A stretch of DNA of 17,442 nt from Microcystis aeruginosa W13-11 (lineage in GTDB: Bacteria > Cyanobacteriota > Cyanobacteriia > Cyanobacteriales > Microcystaceae), in assembly GCA_009995705.1 (NCBI GenBank), contig JAADBR010000096.1:1-17442 (forward strand), given 5' to 3'. Of the stretch, positions 1 through 7,854 are shown in pieces (position 1 is the first letter of the stretch; every line of letters begins with the position of its first letter). The notes beneath the pieces were generated by a model. The model made no database searches, was not told the origin of the DNA, and saw nothing but the letters and a program-made list of their open reading frames with translations. The position numbers were made by a program, and so were the translations under genes.

Positions 1-434
1 AATTGCCTGTGACTCCTGAGACTCTTTGGTTAAGACTATTAGGACGGGGAAAAACTCAAGACCAAGCGGTGCGAGAATTGTTAGAATTACCTCAAGGTAA
101 TGCTTTCCGGGAAAATGTACTGGAATTATTAATTAGTTGGCGGGTTAGTATGGAAATAAATAACATCCTGGAAACTGAGGATAGAGAGGTGTTTATGACT
201 TTATCTCAAACCTATCAGGAATGGAAGGAAGCAACTAAACGGGAAGGACGACAGGAAGGACTCGAACAAGGACTCGAACAAGGACTAGAGCGAGGACTAG
301 AGCGAGGAAAACTAGAGGCTAAACTGGAATCTATTCCCCGTTTGCTTGCTTTGGGTTTAAGTGTGGAACAAATCGCTCAAGCTTTGGATTTAGACTTAGA
401 ACAAGTCCGACAAGCTATTCAGGAAACTCCATGA
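1..434 (+). CDS. C-terminal part of a cyanobacterial Rpn/PD-(D/E)XK nuclease-like protein (5' end outside window)
   Basis: The reading frame is already open at the left edge, so only the C-terminal ~143 residues are visible. They match almost base for base the C-terminal part of the next gene, about 881 bp downstream, where the same residues (LPVTPETLWLRLLGRGK) sit well inside a longer protein; the true start is therefore to the left. Order seen: a helical segment with TLWLRLLGRGKTQDQAVREL, a second helix (VLELLISWRVSMEINNILETED), a YQEWKEATKREG stretch, four GLEQ/GLER tetrapeptides, then a predicted helix-turn-helix-like tail (SIPRLLALGLSVEQIAQALDLDLEQVRQ). Such charged tails are common on cyanobacterial Rpn-type nuclease/transposase-like proteins. 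The stop overlaps the next ATG by four bases (ATGA), suggesting coupled translation. Family assignment is by general resemblance; function is unknown. Confidence 0.6.
   Translation, partial: LPVTPETLWLRLLGRGKTQDQAVRELLELPQGNAFRENVLELLISWRVSMEINNILETEDREVFMTLSQTYQEWKEATKREGRQEGLEQGLEQGLERGLERGKLEAKLESIPRLLALGLSVEQIAQALDLDLEQVRQAIQETP
258..305 (+). repeat. 12-bp in-frame minisatellite, four units
   Basis: Two copies of GGACTCGAACAA followed by two of GGACTAGAGCGA encode GLEQ-GLEQ-GLER-GLER. A degenerate unit (GGACGACAGGAA, GRQE) precedes them. Unit length is a multiple of three, so copy-number change would keep the frame. Confidence 0.85.
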
Positions 435-1003
435 AACCCCATGACCAATTTGCCAAAAATTACCTTGAACAATTACTTTCTCCCTTGGGAACCGTCGAAA
501 TCAGTAAAGAAGTCAGTGACGAAACCCGACAGATAGATTTATTTTTTTCCCCCAATCCCGAACCAAACCGCAATTATCTGGGATTATTAGGCAGAATTGT
601 CCTTAATACTGTCTTAATTGAACCCTATCGCAATCCTCCCAACCGTAGCGAGATTCGTAATTGTTTAGCGAAACTTTTGACAATTTTAGCCGAACTGCAA
701 AGACAAGCTAAACGGGAAAATCAGAGTTACAATGAAGACAATGCCCCTCGTTTGTGGATTTTATCCCCTTCCGCTAGTATCACTGTTTTAGAAGGATTTG
801 GGGCAAAATTAGACCCAGATTGGCCAGAAGGAGTCTATTTTCTTCCCTCGCTTTATCGCACGGCAATTATCACTATTAATCAATTGCCTGTGACTCCTGA
901 GACTCTTTGGTTAAGACTATTAGGACGGGGAAAAACTCAAGACCAAGCGGTGCGAGAATTGTTAGAATTACCTCAAGGTAATGCTTTAGAGAGGTATTTA
1001 TGA
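431..1003 (+). CDS. Rpn/PD-(D/E)XK nuclease-like protein, N-terminal part of a deletion-split gene
   Basis: 190 residues starting at the ATG that overlaps the preceding stop. The N-terminal ~150 residues contain MKPHDQFAKNYLEQLLSPLG, then RQIDLFFSP and VLIEPYRNPP; the D...E spacing resembles a PD-(D/E)XK-type core, though the lysine position is not clear to me. Residues from about 152 onward duplicate the start of the preceding gene. After PQGNA the frame meets LERYL-stop, because bases equivalent to 107-182 of the upstream copy are missing here (76 bp, not a multiple of three). The intact upstream paralogue shows what has been lost. The product thus lacks its coiled/repeat tail, which is encoded separately by the next ORF. 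The nuclease-domain half could still be made. Function not known; presumed DNA-mobility or recombination related from family resemblance. Confidence 0.6.
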   Translation: MKPHDQFAKNYLEQLLSPLGTVEISKEVSDETRQIDLFFSPNPEPNRNYLGLLGRIVLNTVLIEPYRNPPNRSEIRNCLAKLLTILAELQRQAKRENQSYNEDNAPRLWILSPSASITVLEGFGAKLDPDWPEGVYFLPSLYRTAIITINQLPVTPETLWLRLLGRGKTQDQAVRELLELPQGNALERYL

Positions 1004-1233
1004 CCTTATCTCAAACCTATCAGGAATGGAAGGAAGCAACTAAACGGGAAGGACTCGAACAAGGACTCGAACAAGGACTAGAGCGAGGACTAGAGCGAGG
1101 ACTACAGGAAGGTAAACTAGAGGCTAAACTGGAATCTATTCCCCGTTTGCTTGCTTTGGGTTTAAGTGTGGAACAAATCGCTCAAGCTTTGGATTTAGAC
1201 TTAGAGCAGGTCCGACAAGCGGCGCGAGAATAA
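1000..1233 (+). CDS. C-terminal part of the split Rpn-like gene (GLEQ-repeat tail)
   Basis: 77 residues: MTLSQTYQEWKEATKREG, five tetrapeptides (GLEQ, GLEQ, GLER, GLER, GLQE), then KLEAKLESIPRLLALG and the SVEQIAQALDLDLEQVRQ tail, nearly identical to the tail of the first copy. Its ATG overlaps the upstream TGA (ATGA), an arrangement created by the 76-bp deletion, so it could be made by reinitiation; otherwise it is simply the downstream half of a pseudogene. In the intact paralogue this methionine is internal (REVF-M-TLSQ). No catalytic residues lie in this piece. It ends 71 bp before alaS. Confidence 0.5.
   Translation: MTLSQTYQEWKEATKREGLEQGLEQGLERGLERGLQEGKLEAKLESIPRLLALGLSVEQIAQALDLDLEQVRQAARE
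1051..1110 (+). repeat. 12-bp in-frame minisatellite, second copy, five units
   Basis: Two GGACTCGAACAA units, two GGACTAGAGCGA units and a degenerate GGACTACAGGAA. In the first paralogue the degenerate unit is at the front, here at the back, so the array has been rearranged between copies. Confidence 0.85.
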
Positions 1234-1304
1234 AGGTGGAGAGTTAAAACGCAAAAATGCCACAATGGATAAAATAGGCATTTTCTGACTAACTGACATT
1301 TTCT

Positions 1305-3929
1305 ATGAGTAACCACCTAAGCGGAAGCGAGATTCGCCAGCGATTTTTAGACTTTTTTGCGGACAGAAACCATAAAATTCTCCCTAGTGCCTCTCTAGTA
1401 CCAGAAGATCCCACCGTTTTGCTGACTATTGCGGGAATGCTCCCTTTTAAACCGATTTTCTTAGGGCAAAAGACCCCAGAATTTCCCCGCGCTACCACTT
1501 CCCAAAAATGTATTCGCACCAACGATATCGAAAATGTCGGCCTGACTGCTAGACATCATACTTTTTTTGAGATGTTGGGCAATTTTAGCTTTGGTGATTA
1601 TTTTAAAGAACAGGCGATCGCCTGGGCCTGGGAATTGTCCACAGAAGTTTTTAACCTTCCCCCCGAAAGATTAGTCGTTAGTGTCTTTAAAGAGGATGAG
1701 GAAGCTTTCGCTATCTGGCGCGATAAAATCGGTATTCCTGCCCATCGTATCCAAAAAATGGGCGAAGCGGATAACTTTTGGGTATCGGGTCCCACGGGTC
1801 CCTGTGGTCCCTGTTCGGAAATTTACTACGATTTTCACCCGGAATTAGGGGATAAAACCATCGATTTAGAGGATGATAGCCGTTTTATCGAGTTTTATAA
1901 CCTCGTCTTTATGCAGTATAACCGCGACGCGGACGGCAATCTGACACCCCTAGCGAATAAAAACATCGATACGGGGATGGGTTTGGAACGGATGGCGCAA
2001 ATCCTGCAAAAAGTCGCCAATAACTACGAAACTGACCTAATTTTCCCGATTGTCGCCGAAGCGGCCCAGTTGGCAGCCATAGACTACCAGAAAGCGGACG
2101 AAAAAACGAAAGTTTCCCTAAAAGTCATCGGCGATCATGTGCGTTCGGTAGTACACATGATAGCGGATGGTATCTCAGCATCGAATACTGACAGAGGTTA
2201 CGTCCTGCGTCGTCTGATTCGTAGAGTAGTACGACACGGGCGTTTGATCGGTATTGAAGGTCAATTTATCAGCAAAGTGGCGGAAGTTGCGATCGCTCTT
2301 TCCGAGTCCGTTTATGGCAATGTTCGGGAACGAGAAACGGTGATCAAGGCAGAATTAGAGCGAGAGGAAGCGAGATTTTTAGAAACCCTAGAAAGAGGCG
2401 AGAAACTGCTCGAATCGATTCTAGAAAAAGAAAAAAGCCAGATTTCGGGAGTCGATGCCTTTACCCTGTATGATACCTATGGCTTCCCCCTCGAACTCAC
2501 TCAAGAAATCGCTGAGGAGCATGGTTTAAGGGTCGATACGGCGGGTTTCGAGCAGGAAATGAAAAAACAGCAACAAAGATCAAAAGCCGCCCACGAAACC
2601 ATAGATTTGACGGTACAGGGTAGTTTAGATAAGCTGGCAGAACATATTCACCCGACGGAATTTCTCGGTTATACAGATTTGCAAGCAACCGCAACAGTAA
2701 CGGCGGTTTTAGTCGCCGGTAAAACGGTGAAATCAGCCGCAGCAGGCGCTGAGGTGCAGGTAGTTCTCGATCAAACCCCTTTTTATGCCAAATCGGGTGG
2801 ACAAATCGGTGACAAGGGTTATTTAACTGGCGATAATCTGCTTATCCGCGTTGAGGATGTGCAGAAAGAATCGGGGATTTTTATCCATTTTGGTCGGGTA
2901 GAGCGGGGAATTGTCACCACCGGCGATACAATTAATGCACAGATTGACCGTTCCTGTCGTCGTCGCGCTCAAGCTAATCATACCGCCACCCATCTGCTAC
3001 AATCGGCCTTGAAAAAGCTTGTGGATGGGGGGATTTCCCAAGCAGGTTCCCTAGTCAGTTTTGAGCGCCTCCGTTTTGATTTTAACTGTCCTCGTCCCCT
3101 GACTAGCGCTGAATTGCAACAGGTGGAAGAACAGATTAACACTTGGATTGCCGAAGCGCATGACACCGAGATAGCGGTGATGGGATTGGAAGAAGCGAAG
3201 CAAAAGGGAGCTATTGCCATGTTTGGCGAGAAATACGGCTCAGAAGTGCGAGTTATCGATATTCCTAGCGTTTCTATGGAATTATGCGGGGGAACTCACG
3301 TTAAAAATACCGCCGAGATCGGTTTATTTAAAATCATCTCTGAGACGGGAATCGCTGCAGGAATTCGTCGCATCGAAGCGGTGGCCGGCCCTGCTGTGTT
3401 AGCCTATTTGAATGAACGGGATCAGGTGGTGCGGGATTTGTGCGATCGCTTTAAGGTCAAACCTCTGGAAATTCCCGATCGCATTACGGCCCTACAATCA
3501 GAGTTAAAGGGGACACAAAAGCAGTTAGAAGCGGTTAAACAGGAGTTGGTGCTAACTAAATCGGATTCTTTGCTATCTCAAGCTGAATCTATCGGCGAAT
3601 TTAAGCTTTTAGTCGCTTCTTTGGGTGATATTGATGCTAGTGCTTTGATGGCTGCGGCCGAAAGACTACAGCAAAAATTAGGGGAAGGGGCGGTAGTTTT
3701 GGCCTCGACTCCCGCAGCTGATAAAGTGAGTTTAGTGGCCGCTTTTAGTCCCCGGGTGATTAAAGATAAGGGTTTACAAGCGGGTAAATTTATCGGTGCG
3801 ATCGCTAAAATCTGCGCCGGTGGTGGTGGTGGTCGTCCCAATTTAGCTCAAGCTGGGGGACGGGATGCTAGTAAGTTAAGCGAAGCTTTAGCTAAGGCCA
3901 AAAGTCAGTTAACTAGCAATTTACAATAG
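1305..3929 (+). CDS. alaS: Alanyl-tRNA synthetase
   Basis: Cytoplasmic enzyme charging tRNA-Ala with alanine and editing Ser/Gly-tRNA-Ala. The 874-residue length is normal for bacterial AlaRS. The N-terminal class II aminoacylation domain carries [32 protein letters not shown] (motif 2 region) and [11 protein letters not shown] (motif 3). The editing domain has the zinc ligands H559 and H563 (HTATH) and C661 and H665 (CGGTH). A helical linker (residues ~710-750) leads to the C-Ala domain, including [14 protein letters not shown] near the end. The ATG at 1305 gives the standard start [23 protein letters not shown]. The gene contains four HIP1 octamers. It stands alone between the duplicated Rpn-like genes and a small remnant, with a hairpin directly after the stop. 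No defect seen. Confidence 0.98.
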   Translation: MSNHLSGSEIRQRFLDFFADRNHKILPSASLVPEDPTVLLTIAGMLPFKPIFLGQKTPEFPRATTSQKCIRTNDIENVGLTARHHTFFEMLGNFSFGDYFKEQAIAWAWELSTEVFNLPPERLVVSVFKEDEEAFAIWRDKIGIPAHRIQKMGEADNFWVSGPTGPCGPCSEIYYDFHPELGDKTIDLEDDSRFIEFYNLVFMQYNRDADGNLTPLANKNIDTGMGLERMAQILQKVANNYETDLIFPIVAEAAQLAAIDYQKADEKTKVSLKVIGDHVRSVVHMIADGISASNTDRGYVLRRLIRRVVRHGRLIGIEGQFISKVAEVAIALSESVYGNVRERETVIKAELEREEARFLETLERGEKLLESILEKEKSQISGVDAFTLYDTYGFPLELTQEIAEEHGLRVDTAGFEQEMKKQQQRSKAAHETIDLTVQGSLDKLAEHIHPTEFLGYTDLQATATVTAVLVAGKTVKSAAAGAEVQVVLDQTPFYAKSGGQIGDKGYLTGDNLLIRVEDVQKESGIFIHFGRVERGIVTTGDTINAQIDRSCRRRAQANHTATHLLQSALKKLVDGGISQAGSLVSFERLRFDFNCPRPLTSAELQQVEEQINTWIAEAHDTEIAVMGLEEAKQKGAIAMFGEKYGSEVRVIDIPSVSMELCGGTHVKNTAEIGLFKIISETGIAAGIRRIEAVAGPAVLAYLNERDQVVRDLCDRFKVKPLEIPDRITALQSELKGTQKQLEAVKQELVLTKSDSLLSQAESIGEFKLLVASLGDIDASALMAAAERLQQKLGEGAVVLASTPAADKVSLVAAFSPRVIKDKGLQAGKFIGAIAKICAGGGGGRPNLAQAGGRDASKLSEALAKAKSQLTSNLQ

Positions 3930-3930
3930 T

Positions 3931-3961
3931 TTTAAGGGTGGGCATTTTGTCCACCTTTAAA
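3931..3961 (+). terminator. Likely alaS terminator hairpin
   Basis: Starting right after the alaS stop, TTTAAGGGTGGGC pairs with GTCCACCTTTAAA around an ATTTT loop: 13 base pairs including two G-U pairs when read as RNA. No long U tract follows, so termination efficiency is uncertain. Confidence 0.55.
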
Positions 3962-4269
3962 GTTGGCATCCTAAAAAAGTCGAGGTTTGGGGAATAATTG
4001 CTGAAGACAAAGATGATTCCCTAGCCATAAAATGGCTTCACAAAGCCTATCAAAAACTGGATAATTTAAGTATCTATAAAACCTCGGTGACAGGAAGTAT
4101 CGATCAAATTGGTCGTCTTTGGCATCGAATGTATCCCCAAAATAATCATCAATACCTAGAATTGTTAACAATTTTTTCTGATGACTCTGATGATTGTGCT
4201 TATTTTCTAGGTTTTCTAGACGAGAATAATGGTAAAGAGAGCAAATTTCAAAAACTTTGGCCGAAATAA
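3961..4269 (+). pseudogene. Start-less remnant of an unrecognised acidic protein
   Basis: An open frame of 102 residues runs from directly after an in-frame TAA to a TAA at 4267. It reads like real protein: VEVWGIIAEDKDDSLAIKWLHKAYQKLDN, IGRLWHRMYPQNN, LELLTIFSDDSDDCAYFLGFLDENNG. There is no ATG at the front; the first usable codon is a GTG at 4087, which would cut off the best-looking part (EVWGIIAEDKDDSLAIKWLHKAYQ). I therefore read it as the 3' end of a gene that lost its beginning next to alaS. I do not recognise the family. The opposite strand carries a longer overlapping ORF (3971-4309) whose sequence looks like a shadow. Confidence 0.4.
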
Positions 4270-4331
4270 TCCCGTTCAAAGTTAAGCACCTAAGCAAAAT
4301 TAATTGCACATTAGGATTAGTTGGAAACTAA

Positions 4332-4367
4332 AAAAGTAGGGCTAATTCTGGAATTAGCCCTACTTTT
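4332..4367. terminator. Perfect 16-bp hairpin, probable bidirectional terminator
   Basis: AAAAGTAGGGCTAATT and its exact reverse complement flank a CTGG loop. The A-run on one side and T-run on the other give a U-tailed hairpin on either strand, fitting a location between convergent genes. Confidence 0.7.
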
Positions 4368-4407
4368 ATCCCTTACCTATTAGGTCAAATAGGATTAGTT
4401 GGAAAAC

Positions 4408-4440
4408 AGAAAAAGGGTTTCTTTTAGAAACCCTTTTTCT
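4408..4440. terminator. Perfect 14-bp hairpin, probable bidirectional terminator (cbiQ side)
   Basis: AGAAAAAGGGTTTC and its exact reverse complement flank a TTTTA loop, with A- and T-rich outer ends. It lies 129 bp beyond the cbiQ stop and may end der-cbiQ transcripts. Confidence 0.65.
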
Positions 4441-4569
4441 AATAAATTGTGTCAAATATATCTTGACAAAAATCGATAAAAATGCTAGAACCTGCAAACA
4501 TCAAGGCTATTCCCCAATCCGTCCCAACGGTTTCGAAAAGAAATATTTTCAGTAAACAGTAAACAACTG

Positions 4570-5445
4570 CTATAAACCCCCCCAAACTAATCGGGCTGCC
4601 CAAAAGGGAATTAACAAAAATAAAGCAATAAAATCAGCCCATCTTAACTGTAATTGGTGCCAGCGTACTTGATGCTGATTGGGACTGGTAAAACCGCGAA
4701 CCTCCATAGCGATCGCTATTTGTTCGGCGCGTAAAAGCAAATTATCTAGTAATTTTTCCACGACTGTTAACCAGACGTTTAAACTTCTTTTAATCCCTAA
4801 TTTTTGCCAATCGATCGCCCTAGTTCGCACTGCCCTGGCTAGATTTTGCACTTCTTCTAAAACCAGGGGAATAAAGCGCAAAGAGAGGGTCAGAGTCAGA
4901 GAAATTTCTGTCACTGGCACATTAAATCGCCGTAAAGGACTCATTAAATTCTCTAAACCTTCGGTAATTTCTTCCGGGGCCGTCGTCAATAAAAAGAGAT
5001 TAGTGCTATAAATTAAAGTAAAAACTAAGGTACTAATTCTCACTGCTAATTCCAAAGAACGTCGGGTAACAAATAGACGGACTTTATCCCATAAAACATA
5101 CTGATAATCACTTGCTGGCGGTAAATTTAGCTCTTGATCGGGTAAACGCGGCTGAATGCTCACCGCTAAACCATCGGGAGTGATGGCAGTAATCAGAAAG
5201 ACGATAATCGCTAAAAATATCAGCCAGCCCATCTGTTGCCGCCAGACCCGGGGGGGAATAGGTGCAAGCAGGGTTAATAATATTAATAATCCCACCAAAG
5301 CTAAACGCCACCAAGCATTAGCCAATAGAGGTGCTGCTAAAAACACCATTAACCAGATAAATTTTACCCTGGCATCTAGTTGATGTAGTCGGGTAATCGG
5401 TTGATCGAGATAAAGACCGATGGGCAAACTTCGCAATAAATCCAT
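4570..5445 (-). CDS. cbiQ: ECF-type transporter transmembrane subunit (EcfT/CbiQ family)
   Basis: 291-residue inner-membrane protein. It begins with the family-typical MDLLRSLPIGLYLDQPITRLHQLDARVKF, then hydrophobic segments at about 30-62, 73-90 and 132-156, and a last one near 272-289. The cytoplasmic coupling region contains the two Ala-Arg-type motifs of EcfT proteins: ARAVRTR (203-209) and AMEVRG (246-251), which contact the ATPases. In this family T subunits join an S (substrate-binding) subunit and two ATPases to import vitamins or metal ions; no S subunit or ATPase gene is in the window, so the substrate (cobalt, biotin or other) cannot be told and the cbiQ name reflects family only. 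It starts three bases after the der stop, so it is almost surely cotranscribed with der. A HIP1 octamer lies at 4709. Confidence 0.88.
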   Translation of the reverse strand: MDLLRSLPIGLYLDQPITRLHQLDARVKFIWLMVFLAAPLLANAWWRLALVGLLILLTLLAPIPPRVWRQQMGWLIFLAIIVFLITAITPDGLAVSIQPRLPDQELNLPPASDYQYVLWDKVRLFVTRRSLELAVRISTLVFTLIYSTNLFLLTTAPEEITEGLENLMSPLRRFNVPVTEISLTLTLSLRFIPLVLEEVQNLARAVRTRAIDWQKLGIKRSLNVWLTVVEKLLDNLLLRAEQIAIAMEVRGFTSPNQHQVRWHQLQLRWADFIALFLLIPFWAARLVWGGL

Positions 5446-5448
5446 AAA

Positions 5449-6807
5449 TTAGACCTTGGTGGCTCTATTAACCGTTTTCTCCACTTCTCGCGCTGGTTTG
5501 CCCCGCCAGATTAAGCGGATCGGGGTTCCTTTAAAGCCTAACTGTTGCCGGAATTGCCCTTCGATGTAACGGCGATAGTTATCATTAAAGCGCAGGGGAT
5601 CGTTAACGAAGAGGGCGATCGTGGGGGGTTGACTCGATACTTGCGTGCCATAGTATAGTTTCCCCTGTTTTCCGCCCCTGGTGGTGGGGGGATTGTGCCA
5701 TTTAACCGCATCTTCGATTACATCATTGATTACCGAGGTACTGACGCGACGACGGTGAGATTCGGCGGCAATATCGACTAATTCGAGGATTTTAGTGACT
5801 CTTTGCCCCGTCATAGCGCTGACAAAGATCATTTCTGCCCAATCCATGAAATACAGCCGATCTTGGAGCATTTTGGTGTAAGTATTGATGGTATAGGTGT
5901 CTTTCTCCACCGCATCCCATTTATTGACTACTAGCACCACCGCACGCCCTTCTTCAATGATTCGTCCCGCTAATTTTAAATCCTGTTCGGTGACACCATC
6001 TAGCACATCGATGACGAATAGCACCACGTCAGACCGGCGAATTGCCTTAAAAGCACGGTTAATACTGAAAAATTCGGCTCCATAGTCCACATTCTTCTTA
6101 CGGCGAATACCAGCGGTGTCAATTAACCGATAAACCTGTCCCTCTCGTTCAATTAAAGTATCGATCGAGTCTCTGGTGGTTCCCGAAATTGGACTAACGA
6201 TCGCCCGTTGTTGTCCAGTTAAAGCATTGAGGAGACTGGATTTACCCACGTTAGGACGACCGATAATTGCCACTTTAATCTCTTCATTTTCGGGAATTTC
6301 GGCCCCGGGTGGCAAATATTTAATCAGAGCATCAAGTAGTTCTCCCGTACCAGAGCCGTGAATGGCCGAGATGGGGAAGGGTTCACCGATAGCTAATTCC
6401 CAGAATTCCGTCGCTTGCAGGATACCCTGTTCCACCGATTCACATTTATTAACTGCCAAAAGTATCGGGACATTTTGCTGTCGTAACCAATCGGCAATTT
6501 CTCGATCGCCGGCGGTAATTCCTGCCTGGCCATCGACGACAAAAATCGCCACACTTGCCTCTGCTAGGGCGATTAAAGCCTGTTCGCGGATTAAAGGGAG
6601 AAATTCGCTGTCATCGTTAAAAACTAGCCCTCCTGTATCGACAATTTGAAAATCTCGATCGCACCAGAAAGCCGGTTGATAGGTGCGATCTCTGGTGATC
6701 CCGGGTTGATCGAAAACGATCGCCTGTTGATCTCCAGCGATACGATTGACGAGGGTGGATTTGCCCACATTGGGACGACCGATAATAGCGACGACAGGCA
6801 GTTTCAT
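5449..6807 (-). CDS. der: Ribosome-assembly GTPase Der (EngA)
   Basis: 452 residues, normal length. It has two tandem GTPase domains: domain 1 with GRPNVGKS (10-17), PGITRD (35-40), DTGG (57-60) and NKCE (120-123); domain 2 with GRPNVGKS (183-190), SGTTRDS (208-214), DTAG (230-233) and NKWD (295-298). The C-terminal ~90 residues form the KH-like domain ([21 protein letters not shown]). Der acts in maturation of the 50S subunit in the cytoplasm. The start [17 protein letters not shown] is the standard N-terminus. First gene of a two-gene unit with cbiQ; divergent from the XRE regulator, sharing about 150 bp of upstream DNA. All GTP-binding motifs are intact. Confidence 0.97.
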   Translation of the reverse strand: MKLPVVAIIGRPNVGKSTLVNRIAGDQQAIVFDQPGITRDRTYQPAFWCDRDFQIVDTGGLVFNDDSEFLPLIREQALIALAEASVAIFVVDGQAGITAGDREIADWLRQQNVPILLAVNKCESVEQGILQATEFWELAIGEPFPISAIHGSGTGELLDALIKYLPPGAEIPENEEIKVAIIGRPNVGKSSLLNALTGQQRAIVSPISGTTRDSIDTLIEREGQVYRLIDTAGIRRKKNVDYGAEFFSINRAFKAIRRSDVVLFVIDVLDGVTEQDLKLAGRIIEEGRAVVLVVNKWDAVEKDTYTINTYTKMLQDRLYFMDWAEMIFVSAMTGQRVTKILELVDIAAESHRRRVSTSVINDVIEDAVKWHNPPTTRGGKQGKLYYGTQVSSQPPTIALFVNDPLRFNDNYRRYIEGQFRQQLGFKGTPIRLIWRGKPAREVEKTVNRATKV

Positions 6808-6928
6808 AAGGGGAGGAGGGGACGGAAATTAAAGACCCAATATTCTATCATAGCGATTTGCGATCGAACTTGGTTAATTTATCTGTTTCTGTTCAGCGCC
6901 GAGACATTGAATACTTTAGTCTGCAGAA

Positions 6929-6944
6929 CTTTTGTGTACAAAAG
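6929..6944. promoter_or_regulatory. Candidate operator for the XRE controller protein
   Basis: CTTTTGT-GT-ACAAAAG is a perfect inverted repeat with 7-bp arms, 15 bp upstream of the ATG at 6960. Position and symmetry suit autoregulation by the XRE protein encoded next, as is known for restriction-modification C proteins. Binding is inferred only. Confidence 0.45.
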
Positions 6945-6959
6945 ACTAGGATCCAGCCT

Positions 6960-7211
6960 ATGCAATCTGGTCAACTAGAGCAAATTTTAGGACGAGAGCT
7001 ACAGCGTTATCGCCAAGAAAAAGGGTGGTCGCAAGAGTATTTGGCAGAAGTAACAGGTCTGCATAGAACTTACATCAGTCAACTAGAGCGAGGATTAAAA
7101 AGTCCATCAGTGAGAGTGCTTAGTCATATTACTAATGCTTTAGGTCTGAGGATGAGTGAATTTTTGTATTCCGTAGAGGAATCCCTAAGTTTTAACGAAC
7201 GACGAGATTAA
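6960..7211 (+). CDS. XRE-family helix-turn-helix regulator, probable restriction-modification controller (C) protein
   Basis: 83 residues from the ATG at 6960. The frame is open further upstream, but conserved sequence begins only here (LEQILGRELQRYRQEKGWSQEYLAEVTGLHRTYISQLERG). The helix-turn-helix spans roughly residues 20-45: SQEYLAEVTGLHRTYISQLERG, with the typical XRE sequence TYISQLERG in the recognition helix. The size matches small C proteins that time expression of restriction and modification genes. It lies just upstream of, and overlaps, the open frame of the candidate nuclease, with a methyltransferase beyond, which is the usual C-R-M content. A palindrome just upstream is a candidate autoregulatory site. 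It appears intact, unlike the other genes of the locus. Confidence 0.8.
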   Translation: MQSGQLEQILGRELQRYRQEKGWSQEYLAEVTGLHRTYISQLERGLKSPSVRVLSHITNALGLRMSEFLYSVEESLSFNERRD

Positions 7212-7251
7212 AAGACTAAAGCAGGCCATTCTAGCCGCAATTGCCTCACCA

Positions 7252-7854
7252 TTGATTGGCTCGATCGAGGATTATAGCTGGGAAGCAATTTTTCATTATG
7301 TCAAGAATATTTCTTTATCGGCCCCTGCCCTAGGCAGAAGCAAACTACTCTACGATGCAGTGGACAGTAAAACTGCCAGTGGTTGGTCGCTAAAATCTCT
7401 ACAACTGAATAGTTTAACTACAGATAATACCTTTTTGTTCGTAATTCAACGAGCAGATATTATCAAAAAAGCCATTCAACTTGAGGTTCCCTCTTTGAAT
7501 CTGCAATCTTCCCCCGCACAACTGGGAACCGCTATTATTCAACGCTGGAACGAGAAGATTCGCTCCAGTCAAACTGCTCAAAATGTCATCAACAGCTATG
7601 AGGGAATATTGCTAAAAAACCGAGAGGGCAATGAATATGTTTACTGTGAATACCCCCTTAATCCTTTTGATCCTAATGTTTTTTCTTGGGCATGGGCAAT
7701 AGATAAAAAAACTGGGGGAGTAGGGGCAGGTTTACAGGGAATCATCGCTGGCAAAACTCAGTTAGTTTGGTACAAAAATCAGAAACAGTTGTTTAGAAGC
7801 AGAACAATCCCCGCTGCCGCTATTCGTCTGAGAGATGAAAAAACCACCTTGTAA
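7252..7854 (+). CDS. Candidate type II restriction endonuclease, start unclear and 3' end possibly rearranged
   Basis: 200 residues if the TTG at 7252 is used. The frame is open back to 7189, and the extra residues (NDEIKRLKQAILAAIASPLIG) look like genuine protein, yet contain no ATG, GTG or TTG. Either a rare start (for example ATT at 7207) is used, or the original start has been lost. I do not recognise a named family. Context (C protein upstream, cytosine methyltransferase converging downstream) and a possible PD-(D/E)XK core (LLYDAVDSKTASGWSLKSLQ, acidic residues at 35 and 38, SLK at 46-48) suggest a restriction nuclease. The C-terminus (RLRDEKTTL) lies antisense to methyltransferase sequence, a 35-bp tail-to-tail overlap, which may be a deletion junction. 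Role inferred; moderate confidence. Confidence 0.5.
   Translation: MIGSIEDYSWEAIFHYVKNISLSAPALGRSKLLYDAVDSKTASGWSLKSLQLNSLTTDNTFLFVIQRADIIKKAIQLEVPSLNLQSSPAQLGTAIIQRWNEKIRSSQTAQNVINSYEGILLKNREGNEYVYCEYPLNPFDPNVFSWAWAIDKKTGGVGAGLQGIIAGKTQLVWYKNQKQLFRSRTIPAAAIRLRDEKTTL

Larger units (their letters stand above)
4312..4440. repeat. Two tandem units of shared leader plus private hairpin
   Basis: TAGGATTAGTTGGAAA occurs at 4312-4327 and again at 4390-4405, 78 bp apart. Each copy is followed within 2-4 bp by a perfect inverted repeat (4332-4367 and 4408-4440). The two hairpins have unrelated stem sequences. The block fills the space between convergent alaS/remnant and cbiQ. Confidence 0.75.

Noticed and set aside
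1254..1284. AAAATGCC...GGCATTTT inverted repeat before alaS
   Set aside because: The 15-base loop and 8-bp A/T-rich stem are too weak to call a terminator or attenuator.
3971..4309. 112-codon minus-strand ORF over the start-less remnant
   Set aside because: Its translation has no clear domain, and the plus-strand frame reads better as protein; treated as a shadow.
4463..4491. TTGACA-17-TAGAAC promoter-like sequence on the plus strand near the cbiQ 3' end
   Set aside because: No plus-strand gene follows; an antisense RNA is possible but there is no further support.
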